DNA of 64,000 nucleotides from Pachyseris speciosa (Eukaryota; Cnidaria; Anthozoa; Scleractinia; Pachyseridae): NCBI GenBank assembly GCA_016490735.1, contig JAEMWC010000563.1, positions 295,001 to 359,000 of the forward strand, read 5' to 3'. Shown piece by piece: positions 51,371 to 62,973 of this stretch (position 1 is its first letter; each line of letters starts with the position of its first letter). The notes under the pieces were generated by a model. It saw only the letters and a program-made list of their open reading frames with translations, ran no database searches and was not told where the DNA came from. The position numbers and the translations under genes were made by a program.

Positions 51371-52312
51371 TAGCCTGCGTGTAGACGTCTCCTATTTCCT
51401 TTGTTGCACGCGGAAAAGGGAGGTCTGCGAAACAGCGTCGCTAATCGTGTTCCAGTATCCCTCTGTTTGGTTTTAAATTTCGCATAAATAATGAAACATT
51501 ATCTAAGTCTGACCATATGTACCCCTACACAACATTTTCCCCAGGCTTTCCAGCTATTCAGTCAGCCTGTTACTCGGCTACTGAACCTTGACTTGCGCCA
51601 GTCTTGTGTTCATTTTCAGTTTCTTCAGCTACTCGCTTATTGATTGCAAGCCTAACAGGAGAATTGGGAATTACGCGTGTAGAATGCATGGGGAAGACCG
51701 TGACGAGTGTTGAAGATAACGTTGGCGAGGAGCCTTGTATGATCGTTCGACGAAGAGGAACCTGATTCGTCTAAGAGAATTCGCTTCTCAGGAGCAGCCG
51801 ATGCTCCTGCCTTAAAAGATTTGCGACGGTAATCTTCGAAAGTCTCCTCGTCGATTTTTCCCAAGTTGTTGCGAAGTATATGTCGCTTTGTAGTTTCGTG
51901 AGTCTCACTGTTTACACTGAAATATAAGCTTAATTATGTTGGATGCACAGTGAACTGAAGAGAAAGAATTCTTCGTAAACATTAAATGCTCTGTGACCTT
52001 GCACAAGAATTCTGTCGCTCAACTTTTCGATGGCTTAAAAACACAGTTAACATTGTATGTTTTGATCCGTTTTAAATGGAAAACTCCGCTAAATTTGGGC
52101 GGCTTAATGCATGGATACATTATGATTCTGTTTTAGATAAAGACCAATCAGAATTTGCTCTAACAAAGACCACTATCTGGCTACCAATCACAGTTCTTTC
52201 TCAAGATCCTGGGAAAACAGCAGGATACTGGAACACGATTAGCGACGCTGTTTCGCAGACGTCCCTTTTCCGCGTGCAACAAAGGAAATAGGAGACGTCT
52301 GCACGCAGGTTA
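51371..52312 (+). mobile_element. Mutator-like foldback element with 9-bp target duplication
   Basis: CTCTCGATC flanks it at 51362-51370 and 52313-52321. Inverted arms of about 90 bp (51371-51461 and 52223-52312) start TAGCCTGCGTGTAGACGTCT and TAACCTGCGTGCAGACGTCT. Length is 942 bp. The inner part has a minus-strand frame at 51652-51900 reading about GKIDEETFEDYRRKSFKAGA and SGSSSSNDHTRLL, which resembles real coding text but matches no family I know. A 9-bp duplication with long arms points to Mutator-like elements. Confidence 0.85.
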
Positions 52313-52321
52313 CTCTCGATC

Positions 52322-52689
52322 TCGACGATCTCACGGAAAAATAGAAGACTGTGAGCGGTCTAGATGAGCCCAGCTTAGGCAACTGTCACATAAAATGGCT
52401 TTATGATTGTTACGAACATTAAATTTGCATACCGTATACAGATACTTAGTAGGCATAAGACAACAGGTGTTACAAATAAATAAATAAATAAATAAGTAAA
52501 TAAATAAATAAAGGAAAATCAACTATCAGTTAAAGATTATTAGGCAATAAATTAAACTAAAATATAATAGTAACAACCAGCAGATTAAGCAATCATGCAG
52601 AGAGCAGAGCAATATTAGAAGCATACGATAGTTATATGGAGAAAGGTCCAGCAACCAGTTCAATATCTACCATCGGTTACCCTTAAAAC
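52322..52689. other. Intergenic with an (AAAT)n run; no gene seen
   Basis: An AAATAAATAAAT microsatellite lies at 52475-52512. Nothing else was recognised. Confidence 0.5.
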
Positions 52690-53447
52690 TTTATATAATT
52701 CTCTTTTCTTACCATACATTAATTATTGTAATTTGATTTGGGCGTCCACATTTGCCTCTTACCTCGGACCACTTTATATACTACAAAAGAAAGCCATTCA
52801 TATTATTACATTTTCTCCTCCACGAACGCATTCTAAACCATTCTTTTCTAAGCTCAATATTCTTTCGCTTCACTTGCTCTATAAATTCCATGTCTCCTGT
52901 TTTGTTTTCTCATATTTCAATTGCCTTCTGCCCGCCTCTCTTTCCTCGCTTCTACATCTTAACTGTGAGTATCATGATTATTTAACTCGCTCTCGTCTCA
53001 ACCTACACAAATTTTCGCGTAGGTATCATTTTGCTATTTGCTCTTAAGCCCCAACTATTTGGAATGATATCCCTCTGACTTTAGGCAACAGCTTACTATT
53101 AGCAACTTTAAAAAGAAGCTTAAATCATACTTCTTTAGCCTGAATTAAATCTTTGAGTTACCAATTGTGAATATTATAATGAACTTCTGATATTATACCT
53201 GGATTGTTGTCATAAGTTCTGCATTTCTATTGGTCTACAAGTACCTATCTTCTTTATTTAGTTTATTACCTAGCTTAGTCTACTGTTCTTTATTACCTAG
53301 TTTAGTCTACTGTTCTTTGTAATAATAATAATAATCTTTGTCTCTGTCTTTGTCTCTGACCAAAAAGCCATTTAAGCCTCTGGCTTTGGCAACTTATGTT
53401 TCACTTTGTATGGTATGAAAACAATAAAGATTAAGATTAAGATTAAT
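52690..53447 (+). mobile_element. Non-LTR retrotransposon 3' end with GATTAA tail
   Basis: Text at 52695-53148 encodes the last part of a LINE reverse transcriptase: YNSLFLPYINYCNLIW, LGPLYILQKKAIHIITFSPP, FSKLNILSLHLLYKFHV, HDYLTRSRLNLHKFSRRYHF, and, after a stop at 53046, IWNDIPL and SNFKKKLKSYF-like text. The end carries AACAATAAAGATTAAGATTA, a (GATTAA)n tail at 53428-53447. It is 5'-truncated and has at least one stop. Confidence 0.88.
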
Positions 53448-56400
53448 TCATAAGAAATTCCACGTACTCAGCAGTGTAATCGATCGAAGCATGAAATTCA
53501 AGTTTATCAGGCGGTGAAGTTACAGTTGAAGTTAACGTAGCGAGCTGAGTCCACCTTTGTGACTCATTTGTACTCACTAGAATGTCAGCGACCATCACAT
53601 CATCGTTTGCTGATAAAAGTTTACTATCTTCGCTTTAAAATTTGTATCAAGCGTGATATTTTTTGAAGGAAAACTTGTATATATAGTTGAGAGGCACTGC
53701 ACTAGTTGTTGCGTTTATGTATCAGTCAATTCCAAAAGAGCCCATCCCCACCCCGGGCATACCCCGGGTATTTGATCCGAAATTTGCCCCGCACGGTGGG
53801 GGCATTTGACTATCGGCTAAACATTGGTCGGCGGTCGCCAATTAAAGGGTTTCGCGCGTCTTTCGCTTTCGAGTTCTGAATAACCAATATGTTGAGAGAA
53901 GTGTCTATGCGTATGTTTGCAAGCTTAGCAGAGAGAAAACATGTTTTGAGAGAGCCAAAGGAAACTCCAGATGTTGCCACTTAATCTAGAGGCAAACAAC
54001 GAATATGGATGGCAATTTTGGGCGCCTTTTTAAAAATATCCCTGGCGTGGTGTTTCCGATTATCTCTTATCTTACAGCAAGGGGAACTTGTCTAAAAAAT
54101 CTTGCTGGCGGTGGTACCTAAAAGATAAATTCTTGCAGAGGAAATAAAATCCTGTAGACAAGTGGGCTTCAAAAAAAATTCATGCATCAAAAAGTTTTCA
54201 CCCACCCCCTTCGGTTGTTTCTAATGGTCCATCCCTAACCTCTGATAACTTCAAGCATAAAGTACGAAGTAACAGCAACATTAAACCTTTCTCATTTCTA
54301 AATGGTAGTCCACACAAGTACCCTATGGGTACCTATTTTTACGAATGGTCGTCCTTTTTCCTTGTTTAAAAATCCATTAACCATTTTTGCTAAATCTGCC
54401 ACGTACAGGCAACCCTGATTTACACTGTGAGGCAGTCTATAGTACTAATATACAAACATTAAACGCCGTTTTTTAGTTCAGTGAGGAGCCGGACTAAATT
54501 TTCAATAGCGCAAAAGGGTTTTCACACAAAATCAGGGTAGAATACTGTAAAACTTCAAATACGGACCTTTCCGGTCCATTCAAATACGAATGTTTCATTG
54601 TTTGCGCCATACAGTGCGGACAGTGCTGTGTGAAGCTCTTACTGTTGATAAAGTGCCGGCGAAACGTCTGTGCTGACTGAACCGCCCACAAATGTTCTCA
54701 GTGGTATCGCTTTATGCAAACATATTTGCCACTGTTCTTAAATGGCGAATTGGAGAAAATCCATGAATAATGAGAATTATTTAACACTGTTTAAAGAAGT
54801 TTTTATAGCACAAACCATTTTTTTAGTGACATGATAGACATGCACCGCAAGTTAAGTAGCCAGCGTGGAATAGCTGCGCTAATTGCGGGCTACAAAGGCC
54901 TTTTTTATGTATAAATAAATGAAGCCAATAAAGTCAATAAAGAGCAGCGTCCGACATTAAAAATTTTGCGTTATTGCAATTTTGTTCTCTGCTTATTGAA
55001 GTAAGAAACGGCGTTACAGACACAGCCCGATGATCGATCTGTGTATTAGCACTATAGAATGCCCATAGTGTAAATGGCTGCCTATACGCATTAAAGTATC
55101 GATCTGAATATGAAAAAATGGTTAATGAATTTGTAAAGAACGAAAATGAATGACAATAAAAAATAACAATAATAATAATTAATTAAAAAAAAATGAATGA
55201 CGATTCGTCGAGATAAATGTACATCTGATACTTGCGTTTAGAAAAAGGTGTATATTGCTGCCCGCAGAGTGTAGCTGCCTAATCCCGCCCTGAACCTCGA
55301 CGAAGGCACAAAATGCAATCAATGGAAATCACTTTTTAATAGCCGCAACACTGATAGTTTTCCAGCTTTTGTTTCACGCCGGTTCTTTCCAGTTTTTTTT
55401 TTCGGGTTTGGGCCTTAAATAGAGTGTTATGCAATTATCCGCAATTTATGGGAGTACCCCTCCCCCGGGGGGGGGGGGGGATTTTAGTCCCAGAAGGCGT
55501 AAAACCAAACGCAAAGTAACTACTTTGGCCATTCGCAAAAAGCGCGAATAAGCCAAATAAGCCAAATGAGAACCATCTGAACGAATAAATATAGGCAGCG
55601 CAAAGAGGGGGAAATGCGTGCTGGTGAGCCATGATTATTTTTACTTCTCATTAGTTGAGAACGTTGTGCGGGTCGGACCAACCAATCACAAAGAACCTCA
55701 AAGCGAAACTGAAGCAGATGGGTGGAGACGCACCTTTTCAATTGTAAACCACACTGTTTTCGAAAGGGATGTCACATTTCTATCGCCATATTCCGTGTTC
55801 ATTGATTTACTTGAGGAAACGAATGCCCCTGAAAGTCTAACTGATTGTCATTGGCGTGTATTGCAAGCAGGGGGCAAGAGAGGCTGTCAATGCTCTGAGT
55901 TAACTTTATTTACCAAAGAATATTTGCCATTACACTAGTGACGTTTTCGTTAAATATTTAAATGTATCTCAAAGGCCTCAATGACACTATGATCTCAGGC
56001 TGTTGTTCCTTCCAATCGGACGTCTTCAATGTCATGGCTGATCATCAGTCACTTTCTCTGTTGCAGTTCAAAGAGCGAGCGGCCTCGCAAATGTTCCTTC
56101 TGTAACGAAACATCTGAAAAATGGAGTCAAATATCAGAAAGTGTATGAATAATTACATGACATAAGTATAGTATGCACCCCAATACAGGAACTATGAGAG
56201 TCTGTTAGGAACGAACTGGGATCTTTAGGGTGGACAGGGAAAACACTCTAATATGTTTATTATCGTCCGTCTCCACGTCTTCCTCTCTCCTCACAGTTGA
56301 TGTTGTGGTTCAATTTTTATTGTCCTTTGTTTTGTACTCATTATAACACATTACCACACACAAGAACAAAAGGAAATTGAAAATTGAAGCAAGGATAAAA

Positions 56401-58167
56401 TTGAACCACAACAGTTGAGAATGGCCACGCACCAAGAATAGTCCTTTTATGATTTGAAGGAAGAAAAATTTCTTCGAAGAAATTATTTCTTGTTCAGAAG
56501 GTTATCTTATACGACTTAGTACTTTCCAGCATTATTTTATTTTTATCTGGGTTAAGGTACACATGTATAGTATGCGTTAAATGACAGGTCAATCGCATTG
56601 TACTTCACTGGCCGGTGTCAAAGAGCTGAGCTTAAATCAACAATCAAGCAACGTTAATTAGAGTAATCACTCGGCAGATGTAACGTCAATGGCTAAATTA
56701 CCGTCTGAGTGACTTATAAATGATGAAACTTTATGTAATGTTTAATAAATGAGCAGGAGTGTTGTTTTATCAAGTTGAAACATTATTTTTGGATATCTTT
56801 TCGCTTTTAGTTTTTCAGCACAATAAATTTGCAGTCGTAAGATAAGTACTGTAAAATTTAATATAGCGCCAAACATGAATCGTGACCACTTTTCATTTAT
56901 GTCAAACAAATTTAGATTTGATAAATTAAGAAAAATGTTCATACGCACATATCAACGTGATGCTATGCCGCAATTTCTAATTACCTTGCCTATTTTCTAG
57001 TTTGAAAAGAATAGTGTAAAATAACTTAATCTGTGGTTGTCTGGATTCTAGCCGCTCCTATACCGATACAGCTGGTACCTAAATTCTGAATCGAAACTTT
57101 TGTGCGGCAAGTTTTAATTCATATGTTCCTAACTGGGGATAATGCACAATGTTGAGTTGAATTGGTTAAAACAGTTGGCAGCCACTACAACAACAACAAC
57201 CACAGGCAACCTTTATTTAGACACGATAGTGATTAAAGCAATGTGTCTGTGTTTTGTGGCGTTTCTGACTGTTTTTGTAACCACAAAGCAATTCGATCTC
57301 ATACCAGCTATTCGTCTACAAAAATGCAGAAAAAAAAAAACTCAATGGGCAAAAAAATAAAATAAAATAAAATAAAATAAATAAATAAATAAATAAATAA
57401 ACAAATAAATTCTTAGAAAAAATATACTGTGAAAAGTATTACGTCTCTCCCGGTTAAAAGGGCTAAAGGTGGATGAAAAGGTAATAAATATTATATCTGA
57501 ACTGACCGCCCACCCAGTTCGGAGGACTGGAAACAAGCAAATAAACGAAAAAAAAGCCATGCTAAATATCTTCTGTATCACCTGATGGGAATTGTTGCAT
57601 TTCCCATTTGAAGTGACTTTCAGTTATAAACGTTCCCTCCGTCATATGCTAAGGAATCTTTTTCGTAAGCCTGTGGATATTTGCCAATACCCGAAAAAAA
57701 ATTTTGACTTCCCTATTAACTAAAATTTCGCATCTCAGGGCACTCCCTATAATGGCCTACTTTTTTCACGCTTCAGGTATATTAAAGGTAGGGAATTCTG
57801 CCATTTAGGTATTTAAAAGGGCCTTTCATTGAAATATTTCGAACACACATACCTCATGACCGTAATGTTCTAATGGAAGGTATACGAAAGGGGTACCAAT
57901 TGTCAATGGAAGGTATACGAAAGGGTACCTTTTCTGTCAAAATTGGTAAAAAAAGGGGAAGGGGTTGGACCTCGGGGCGAAGCCTCCCCGTATTAAATGT
58001 CTTTTAGTAGCCCCCCTGGGAATAACTGCACGTGTTGTGTTCTCTGATAGTAGGCTTGCCTTCATCACCGTAACAACAGTTTACTAGCAAGGGGTAGCCT
58101 ACATCAGCAAAATAAGGGAATGGAAATTGATTCCTTTGCATCAGTCAAAAGAGTCAGCGCTATAATC
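53448..58167. other. Intergenic; no confident gene, several short repeats
   Basis: A copy of the dispersed motif is at 53870-53985. G13 lies at about 55456-55470. A 106-codon plus frame at 55618-55938 (contains GPTNHKEPQSETEADGWRRT) has protein-like composition but no known domain and no splice support. An inverted pair GTTGTGGTTCAATTTT/AAAATTGAACCACAAC brackets 56302-56410. AAAT-type repeats are at 57352-57412. Tandem GGTATACGAAAGGGGTACC units lie at 57876-57935. Confidence 0.4.
57352..57412 (+). repeat. (AAAAT)n/(AAAT)n microsatellite
   Basis: AAAATAAAAT units change into AAATAAAT units over about 60 bp. Confidence 0.9.
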
Positions 58168-58326
58168 TTATGTTATTACCGCTGCTTCCTGTGAATCTCC
58201 CCTCAGAGCCTTGTTTGTACTGCCTTTGTTGTGATAAATGCTCGCCTCTGCATCTTGATAAGCAGCCAACAACAAAGTTGAGACAAAGAGGCAAAGAAAA
58301 ACCAGCGAGAAAGAGAACCTCTTCAT
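58168..58326 (-). CDS. Candidate secreted peptide, exon 1 with signal peptide
   Basis: The minus-strand ATG at 58324-58326 opens 52 codons. Residues 1-22 are a clear signal peptide: MKR, then a hydrophobic core (FSLVFLCLFVSTLLLAA). Cleavage is likely after A22 or A28. The rest is polar (YQDAEASIYHNKGSTNKALR) without Cys. A donor-like G|GTAATAAC at 58180/58179 would end the exon after 49 codons in phase 0; otherwise the frame stops at 58168-58170. A TATA box lies about 90 bp upstream. No second exon was identified downstream. The peptide class is unknown. Confidence 0.5.
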   Translation of the reverse strand: MKRFSFSLVFLCLFVSTLLLAAYQDAEASIYHNKGSTNKALRGDSQEAAVIT

Positions 58327-58411
58327 GGTGATAGCCACCGCGGATCAGAATCTAGTGCAAAATGTTCTGGTAGAAGAATTTGCGTCGTGTTCACAGTATT
58401 CTAAGAAAAAA

Positions 58412-58422
58412 CCTTTTATATA
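58412..58422 (-). promoter_or_regulatory. TATA box of the secreted-peptide candidate
   Basis: The minus strand reads TATATAAAAGG, a consensus TATA box, 86-96 bp upstream of the ATG. The spacing leaves a 5' UTR of about 60 nt. Confidence 0.6.
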
Positions 58423-58509
58423 GCCCGTTGGCGTCGTTTTAAAATCGAATTAACGCTATTTTCTGACAACTGACCATGAAAAGCAAGCGTGTCACAACAT
58501 ATATTGTAT

Positions 58510-58545
58510 ACAATATGACGTTCCTCAAAAGGAACGTCATTCATT
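58510..58545 (+). repeat. Short palindrome upstream of the secreted-peptide candidate
   Basis: ATGACGTTCCT and AGGAACGTCAT face each other across a CAAA loop. It could be a factor-binding palindrome (it contains two TGACGT half sites) or a hairpin relic. Confidence 0.4.
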
Positions 58546-60732
58546 GCCTTTGAAAAGGAAAGCCGAAAAACATGTTGGGAGCGCGTGTGACTGAACTGTT
58601 GTTTTTATAAAAGCATACAGTTCGATCTTTTGTCCTTGATAAAGAGTTTGATTTTTTTTTCAAATTTGGTTTCGTTGGTAAGTGTCATTGTAAGACATTA
58701 TAGTAGCAACATGAAAAACGCTGATCAGTCGCCTCTCTTATGAACCACATGAATGCTTTTTCTCTTTATTTCCGAATGATAATTAATAACAGCACATTAT
58801 GCATGAGGTGAATAGTACTTTGCTAATCACCTCCGAGCTAACCAATCAGAGCGCGCGGAAAGCACTATTCACTTGTGTTACTCCTTCGTTCGGGACTGAT
58901 GACAAGATAGAATCCAAATCAAACCTCAACTTACAGGTAAGTCTAGTTTAATTTTACAATTATGCATCTCAGTCACCGGTGACAAAATTGCGGCTAAATT
59001 GTGCTCGGTCACGATATTTTGGGTCATCATTAGAGGCATAAAAATGCATTTAAATAATAGGAAACAGTGAAATAACAATTTGTCAGGGAAGATAAGCACC
59101 AAAGAGACAAGATTAAATGCAAATATGGCGAGGATGGCCATGGTGAAGGATGGAGAAGATTGAAACGGATTACAAATGACTTTTTTTGAAAAAATTGAGG
59201 TTAAACTTTTCAAAATCCAAAGACCGTGAGACTGAAATGCAATTGGAAACCTTAATAATGAATATTAATTAACTCTTCGTCATCACGTTCCAGTTTTTTT
59301 TCACTGTGCCCAAATGAAAGCTAATCCATTTGCTTGTCTAAAACACTGTTAATGCAAAAATTCATGAACGACGACGCCTTGCAGTCTGAGACAACCATAA
59401 ATTTACCCATTGTACTACAGCCTCTCAATATATCAGGTGCAAGGCTTAGGTAATAATTAATTACTAACTTGACAAAGAAAAATTAAACTTCCCTTTAATT
59501 ATTTATTTGGTAGTCGGTTTTAATTAACAAAATAATTATTTCTAATGAAGGAGCAAGAAGTTATATGGGACGTCAATTGCCATATCAACGAGTTTTTCCC
59601 TCTCTATCATTTACTCAGTGGCCTAAGAGCTAAAAGACCTCCAAATTACTCAATTTGAGTATTTGGTATCACGAAAATGCCTTTATACCAGTAAGAAGTC
59701 CTTTGGTGATCGTCAAGGAAACGCTGCTAGTAGCTAAATTAAAAGAAAAAAAAATCTAAATTAATCATTTAAGACATGCATTGTGACAATCTGTGAGACG
59801 TGCATTAAAATGCTAAATTAATAGAAACACAGCCATCACTTTTTTAAAAGATGTCACGTTCTGTTTAAATCATCTTTCCCAGATGTTATAAAAGTCACAA
59901 ATATTTTGATCCGAGGCATTTAGCCTTAATCTTCAATCCAGCCAAAAAGGCCAGCTGGTTAGCAATTTCTCTTCAATTTTTGACATCAAGAGTGCACTTT
60001 CTATTTCAGTCTTTTTTTTTTCTTGTGAGTAATGCTTTTGATCATTCTAAATGTACCGGGATATGGAAAATGGCAAAATCACAATTATGACTTTAGTACT
60101 GTCTCGTCTTTCACAGTTATTGAACTAATAAGGGCCAGTTACACTCTTCTCAATTGCTATTGAAGGGAAGGGGCGAGATGCCCTTAGAAATTCGAGGCAT
60201 AGTAAGTCAGTAAGTAATATGAGACACTGCATGTTTTACAATTAATATCATAATTTTTGGCTTCCCTTCTTTTTTGCTAATTTAATTATTCATTTCTACT
60301 TACTACGGCTACTTTTATCACCACCATCTTTCTCTGACAGTCTATTTTCTTCTTTGACGAGTTGTGCATCAATGAGTTTCTGATCACAGTTTGAGAAGAT
60401 TGTTTCATGTCGCCTTAAACAATTTTGAATGAAAGCAACAATGGAATTGTATAGGGTTAACTGAACTAAAATAAAATAAAATGGTGCATTTCCACCATTT
60501 ATTCCGCATCAGTCGCAAACGTTGCGATGGCCTCTAAAAAGTGCAAGCTAAACCACTCATTTCACAAATGCGAAATCTCCTTAGCTTGCATGCCTTTTGG
60601 TTTTCATGTCTAATTCAAAACAATGATAGTTAAATCGTTTTGCTTTTCCTTAGCCGAATAAGTGGTTGAGACCAATCTCCAGTCGGGAAGGAGGCTCAGT
60701 AGCTGCGATAAGCACTTGAAGAGTTGCGATGA
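58546..60732. other. Intergenic; no gene seen
   Basis: A short TIR-like segment lies at about 58795-58885 (GTGAATAGTACTTTGC and GCGGAAAGCACTATTCAC, inverted). The remainder is AT-rich without recognised coding or repeat structure. Confidence 0.4.
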
Positions 60733-61050
60733 ATGGCTGATTTTCCTGCTAACGACATGAACGGCGGGAACAGAAGTTTAGGGACCAAAACCTTTCATAC
60801 AAAAGAGCCTACTGTAAAAAACGTCTGTTTGGAATGTGACTGGCAGTACGTTGTAACTTGTATTAGTCTGAATGGTCATGTAAGTACTTTAAGACGCAGG
60901 GATTCATCAGTGAGAATTACTGAAAAGGTTGCAAAATGTAGGAGGATAAGAGGATTAATTAGTGCTGATATATTTCTTGGGTATAAACCAAAGCCCGCAT
61001 TTTATGATATCACATGCTTAGCAATGGCAACAGGACTGAGTGGAGTATAA
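60733..61050 (+). CDS. Unassigned open frame, possible single exon
   Basis: 105 codons starting MADFPANDMNGGNRSLGTK and ending in TAA. It contains two close Cys (VCLEC) and a basic patch (LRRRDS..CRRIR). No family is recognised and there is no sister copy in the window. It is bordered on the right by a hairpin (61058-61130). The composition is protein-like, but support is weak. Confidence 0.25.
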   Translation: MADFPANDMNGGNRSLGTKTFHTKEPTVKNVCLECDWQYVVTCISLNGHVSTLRRRDSSVRITEKVAKCRRIRGLISADIFLGYKPKPAFYDITCLAMATGLSGV

Positions 61051-61054
61051 TTCA

Positions 61055-61135
61055 GGGAGTAATCGGGCGAGCGATTTCAAATTAGCCTAGCGCGTAGCTC
61101 AAGGCTGATTTGAAATTACGCGCACGATTACCCGT
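61055..61135 (+). repeat. Imperfect hairpin
   Basis: GGAGTAATCGGGCGAGCGATTTCAAATTAGCC pairs imperfectly with GGCTGATTTGAAATTACGCGCACGATTAC downstream; the loop is CTAGCGCGTAGCTCAA. A probable MITE-sized foldback. Confidence 0.55.
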
Positions 61136-61285
61136 GAAGTTTTCGACACGAAGTCCGATTACCAATTAAGAAGAGGCTACAATTAGCCTAAACTAGGGCT
61201 TGCAAAAAACAGCATTGTATCCCTAATTTAGCGCTAAACAAAAGAATAGAGAGAAGTCACTCAGTCTTTCTTACATCGGACGCAT

Positions 61286-61734
61286 CAGGGGCACCCAACA
61301 ACAAGTTTCGGTAGATATCTGTTCGGTGAAAGGAAATTCGCCTTGGGCTTTCGGCGTCGGTTAAAGAGTGCACTCGGGTTTTCGTAACTAAAACGTGACC
61401 TAAAAGATTCGCAACTGGGAAATCATAGCCCCTGAGGTTTTCGGAAAGGTCATAATTCCTGTTTTTGGCAGTCAAAAACATCAGCTAGCATTTTCGGAAA
61501 GAAAATTAGTTTCCTAGAAAGCTCGTGGAAAGTTCATTTCAGCTTTCATTTTCTCAAAGGAAGATTTTATTCCCTAACATTTTCGGGCAATTAAACTTTC
61601 AGCTAGGGAATCCGAACAGATGAACTTCTTCTAGCTTATGAAAAAATCACTTTAAACAGACTTCAAACATCACAAGGTACTTAAAAAACGCCTTTCTATA
61701 GCTTTTGGTTGCTTTGCCTCGTTGGGTGCCCCTT
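61286..61734 (-). mobile_element. Non-autonomous hAT-like element, second copy, 6-bp target duplication
   Basis: This is the sister of 18499-18944 in the opposite orientation, 449 bp. It begins CAGGGGCACCCAAC and ends GTTGGGTGCCCCTT. ACGCAT flanks it at 61280-61285 and 61735-61740. The empty site is visible in the related repeat at 62761-62780, which reads TACATCGGACGCATTGCGCT without an insert. Confidence 0.85.
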
Positions 61735-62929
61735 ACGCATTGAGCTTAGCTTGTGTTGGAGTCTTTCTTTAGACCCTATCAACATATATCCCCCTAAAAT
61801 TACAAACTTGCTTTACAGCTCAACCATTGAGAAGAATAATTGTAACACTTGTAAAAATGAAGCAGAAAAAGAGAAACGAACCCGGGTTAGCTGAGTCAGA
61901 GGCAGGAACAATGACCTCTTGGCCACAGAGGTTCATCGCAATGTAATATGATAAAATAGTGTATTGATTCCAATAAAACTAAGCACACTTGTTTTCGCTT
62001 CGATGGAATATTTGTTTGAGAAAGAAAGCGCTCATCGAACGATGTAGTTTTATTTCGCATAAAGTTTATTGGAGTCTCGGTGAAATGTGAAGAGAAAAAT
62101 AATCAACAGAGTGAAACTGTTTACAAATACGTCAGTCCAGGGTCGTTTGAAACATAAGAAAGCCGAACGTTTCAGCGGTCAGTTTCAACTCACGCAAGTA
62201 AAAACTAATCGCTTATCATTCAAAACCTAATGTCCAGAAACTGAGATATTGTGGAAAAATAGTAAATAAACTACCTGTCAAAGTCTCAGGGGTGTATGAT
62301 ATCCCGTACTTGAGTTATTCAACAAAATGTACTACCTCTTAATGGAGCGGACACGGGGATACACGGCAGTCTAATTAAAAACATCTGGAGGTAAGTTCGA
62401 ACATGTTAAAAGCTTTCTTCCCGCAGTTGAACTTGCAAACATTCGTATGGACACTACTTTTAACATATTAGTTGTTCAGACTTCAAAGACGCAAGGTGAA
62501 TCGATGTTTTCCGATACGTGACAACCGGCATCATTCATCGGTTCGTGTTCGTGTTCGTGTCTATATTTCTTTGCAGTGTGTATCCATAGACCCCTATAAA
62601 CGGAACATCGGAACATCGGAACATCTGCATCAGAAGCGGTAAAGATGAGCGCTAGGCCACTGTCAATCAGCATAGCTAATGAAGTAAAAATAGTATTGTA
62701 TCCCTAATTATAATTTAGCGCTAAACAAAAGAATAGAGAAAAGTCTGTCCCCTGTCTTTCTTACATCGGACGCATTGCGCTTAGCTTGTGCTGGAGTCTA
62801 TTTCTTTAGACCCCTATCAACATATGTCCCTCTAAAATTACAATATTGTTTTACAACTCAACCATTGAGAACAATAATTATAACACTTGTAAAACATATT
62901 TCTAAAAGAAGAAGAAACAGAGAAACAAA

Positions 62930-62973
62930 AAAAAAAAACAAAACAAAAACAAAAACAAAAAAACAAAAAAAAA
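62930..62973 (+). repeat. A-rich (AAAAC)n run
   Basis: AAAAACAAAACAAAAAC-type low-complexity stretch inside unit B. Confidence 0.8.

Noticed and set aside
55618..55938. 106-codon open frame as a gene
   Set aside because: Protein-like composition but no domain, no flanking exon and no promoter signal. Mentioned only in the stretch entry.
57142..57581. Open frames over the AAAAT/AAAT run
   Set aside because: They translate low-complexity DNA.
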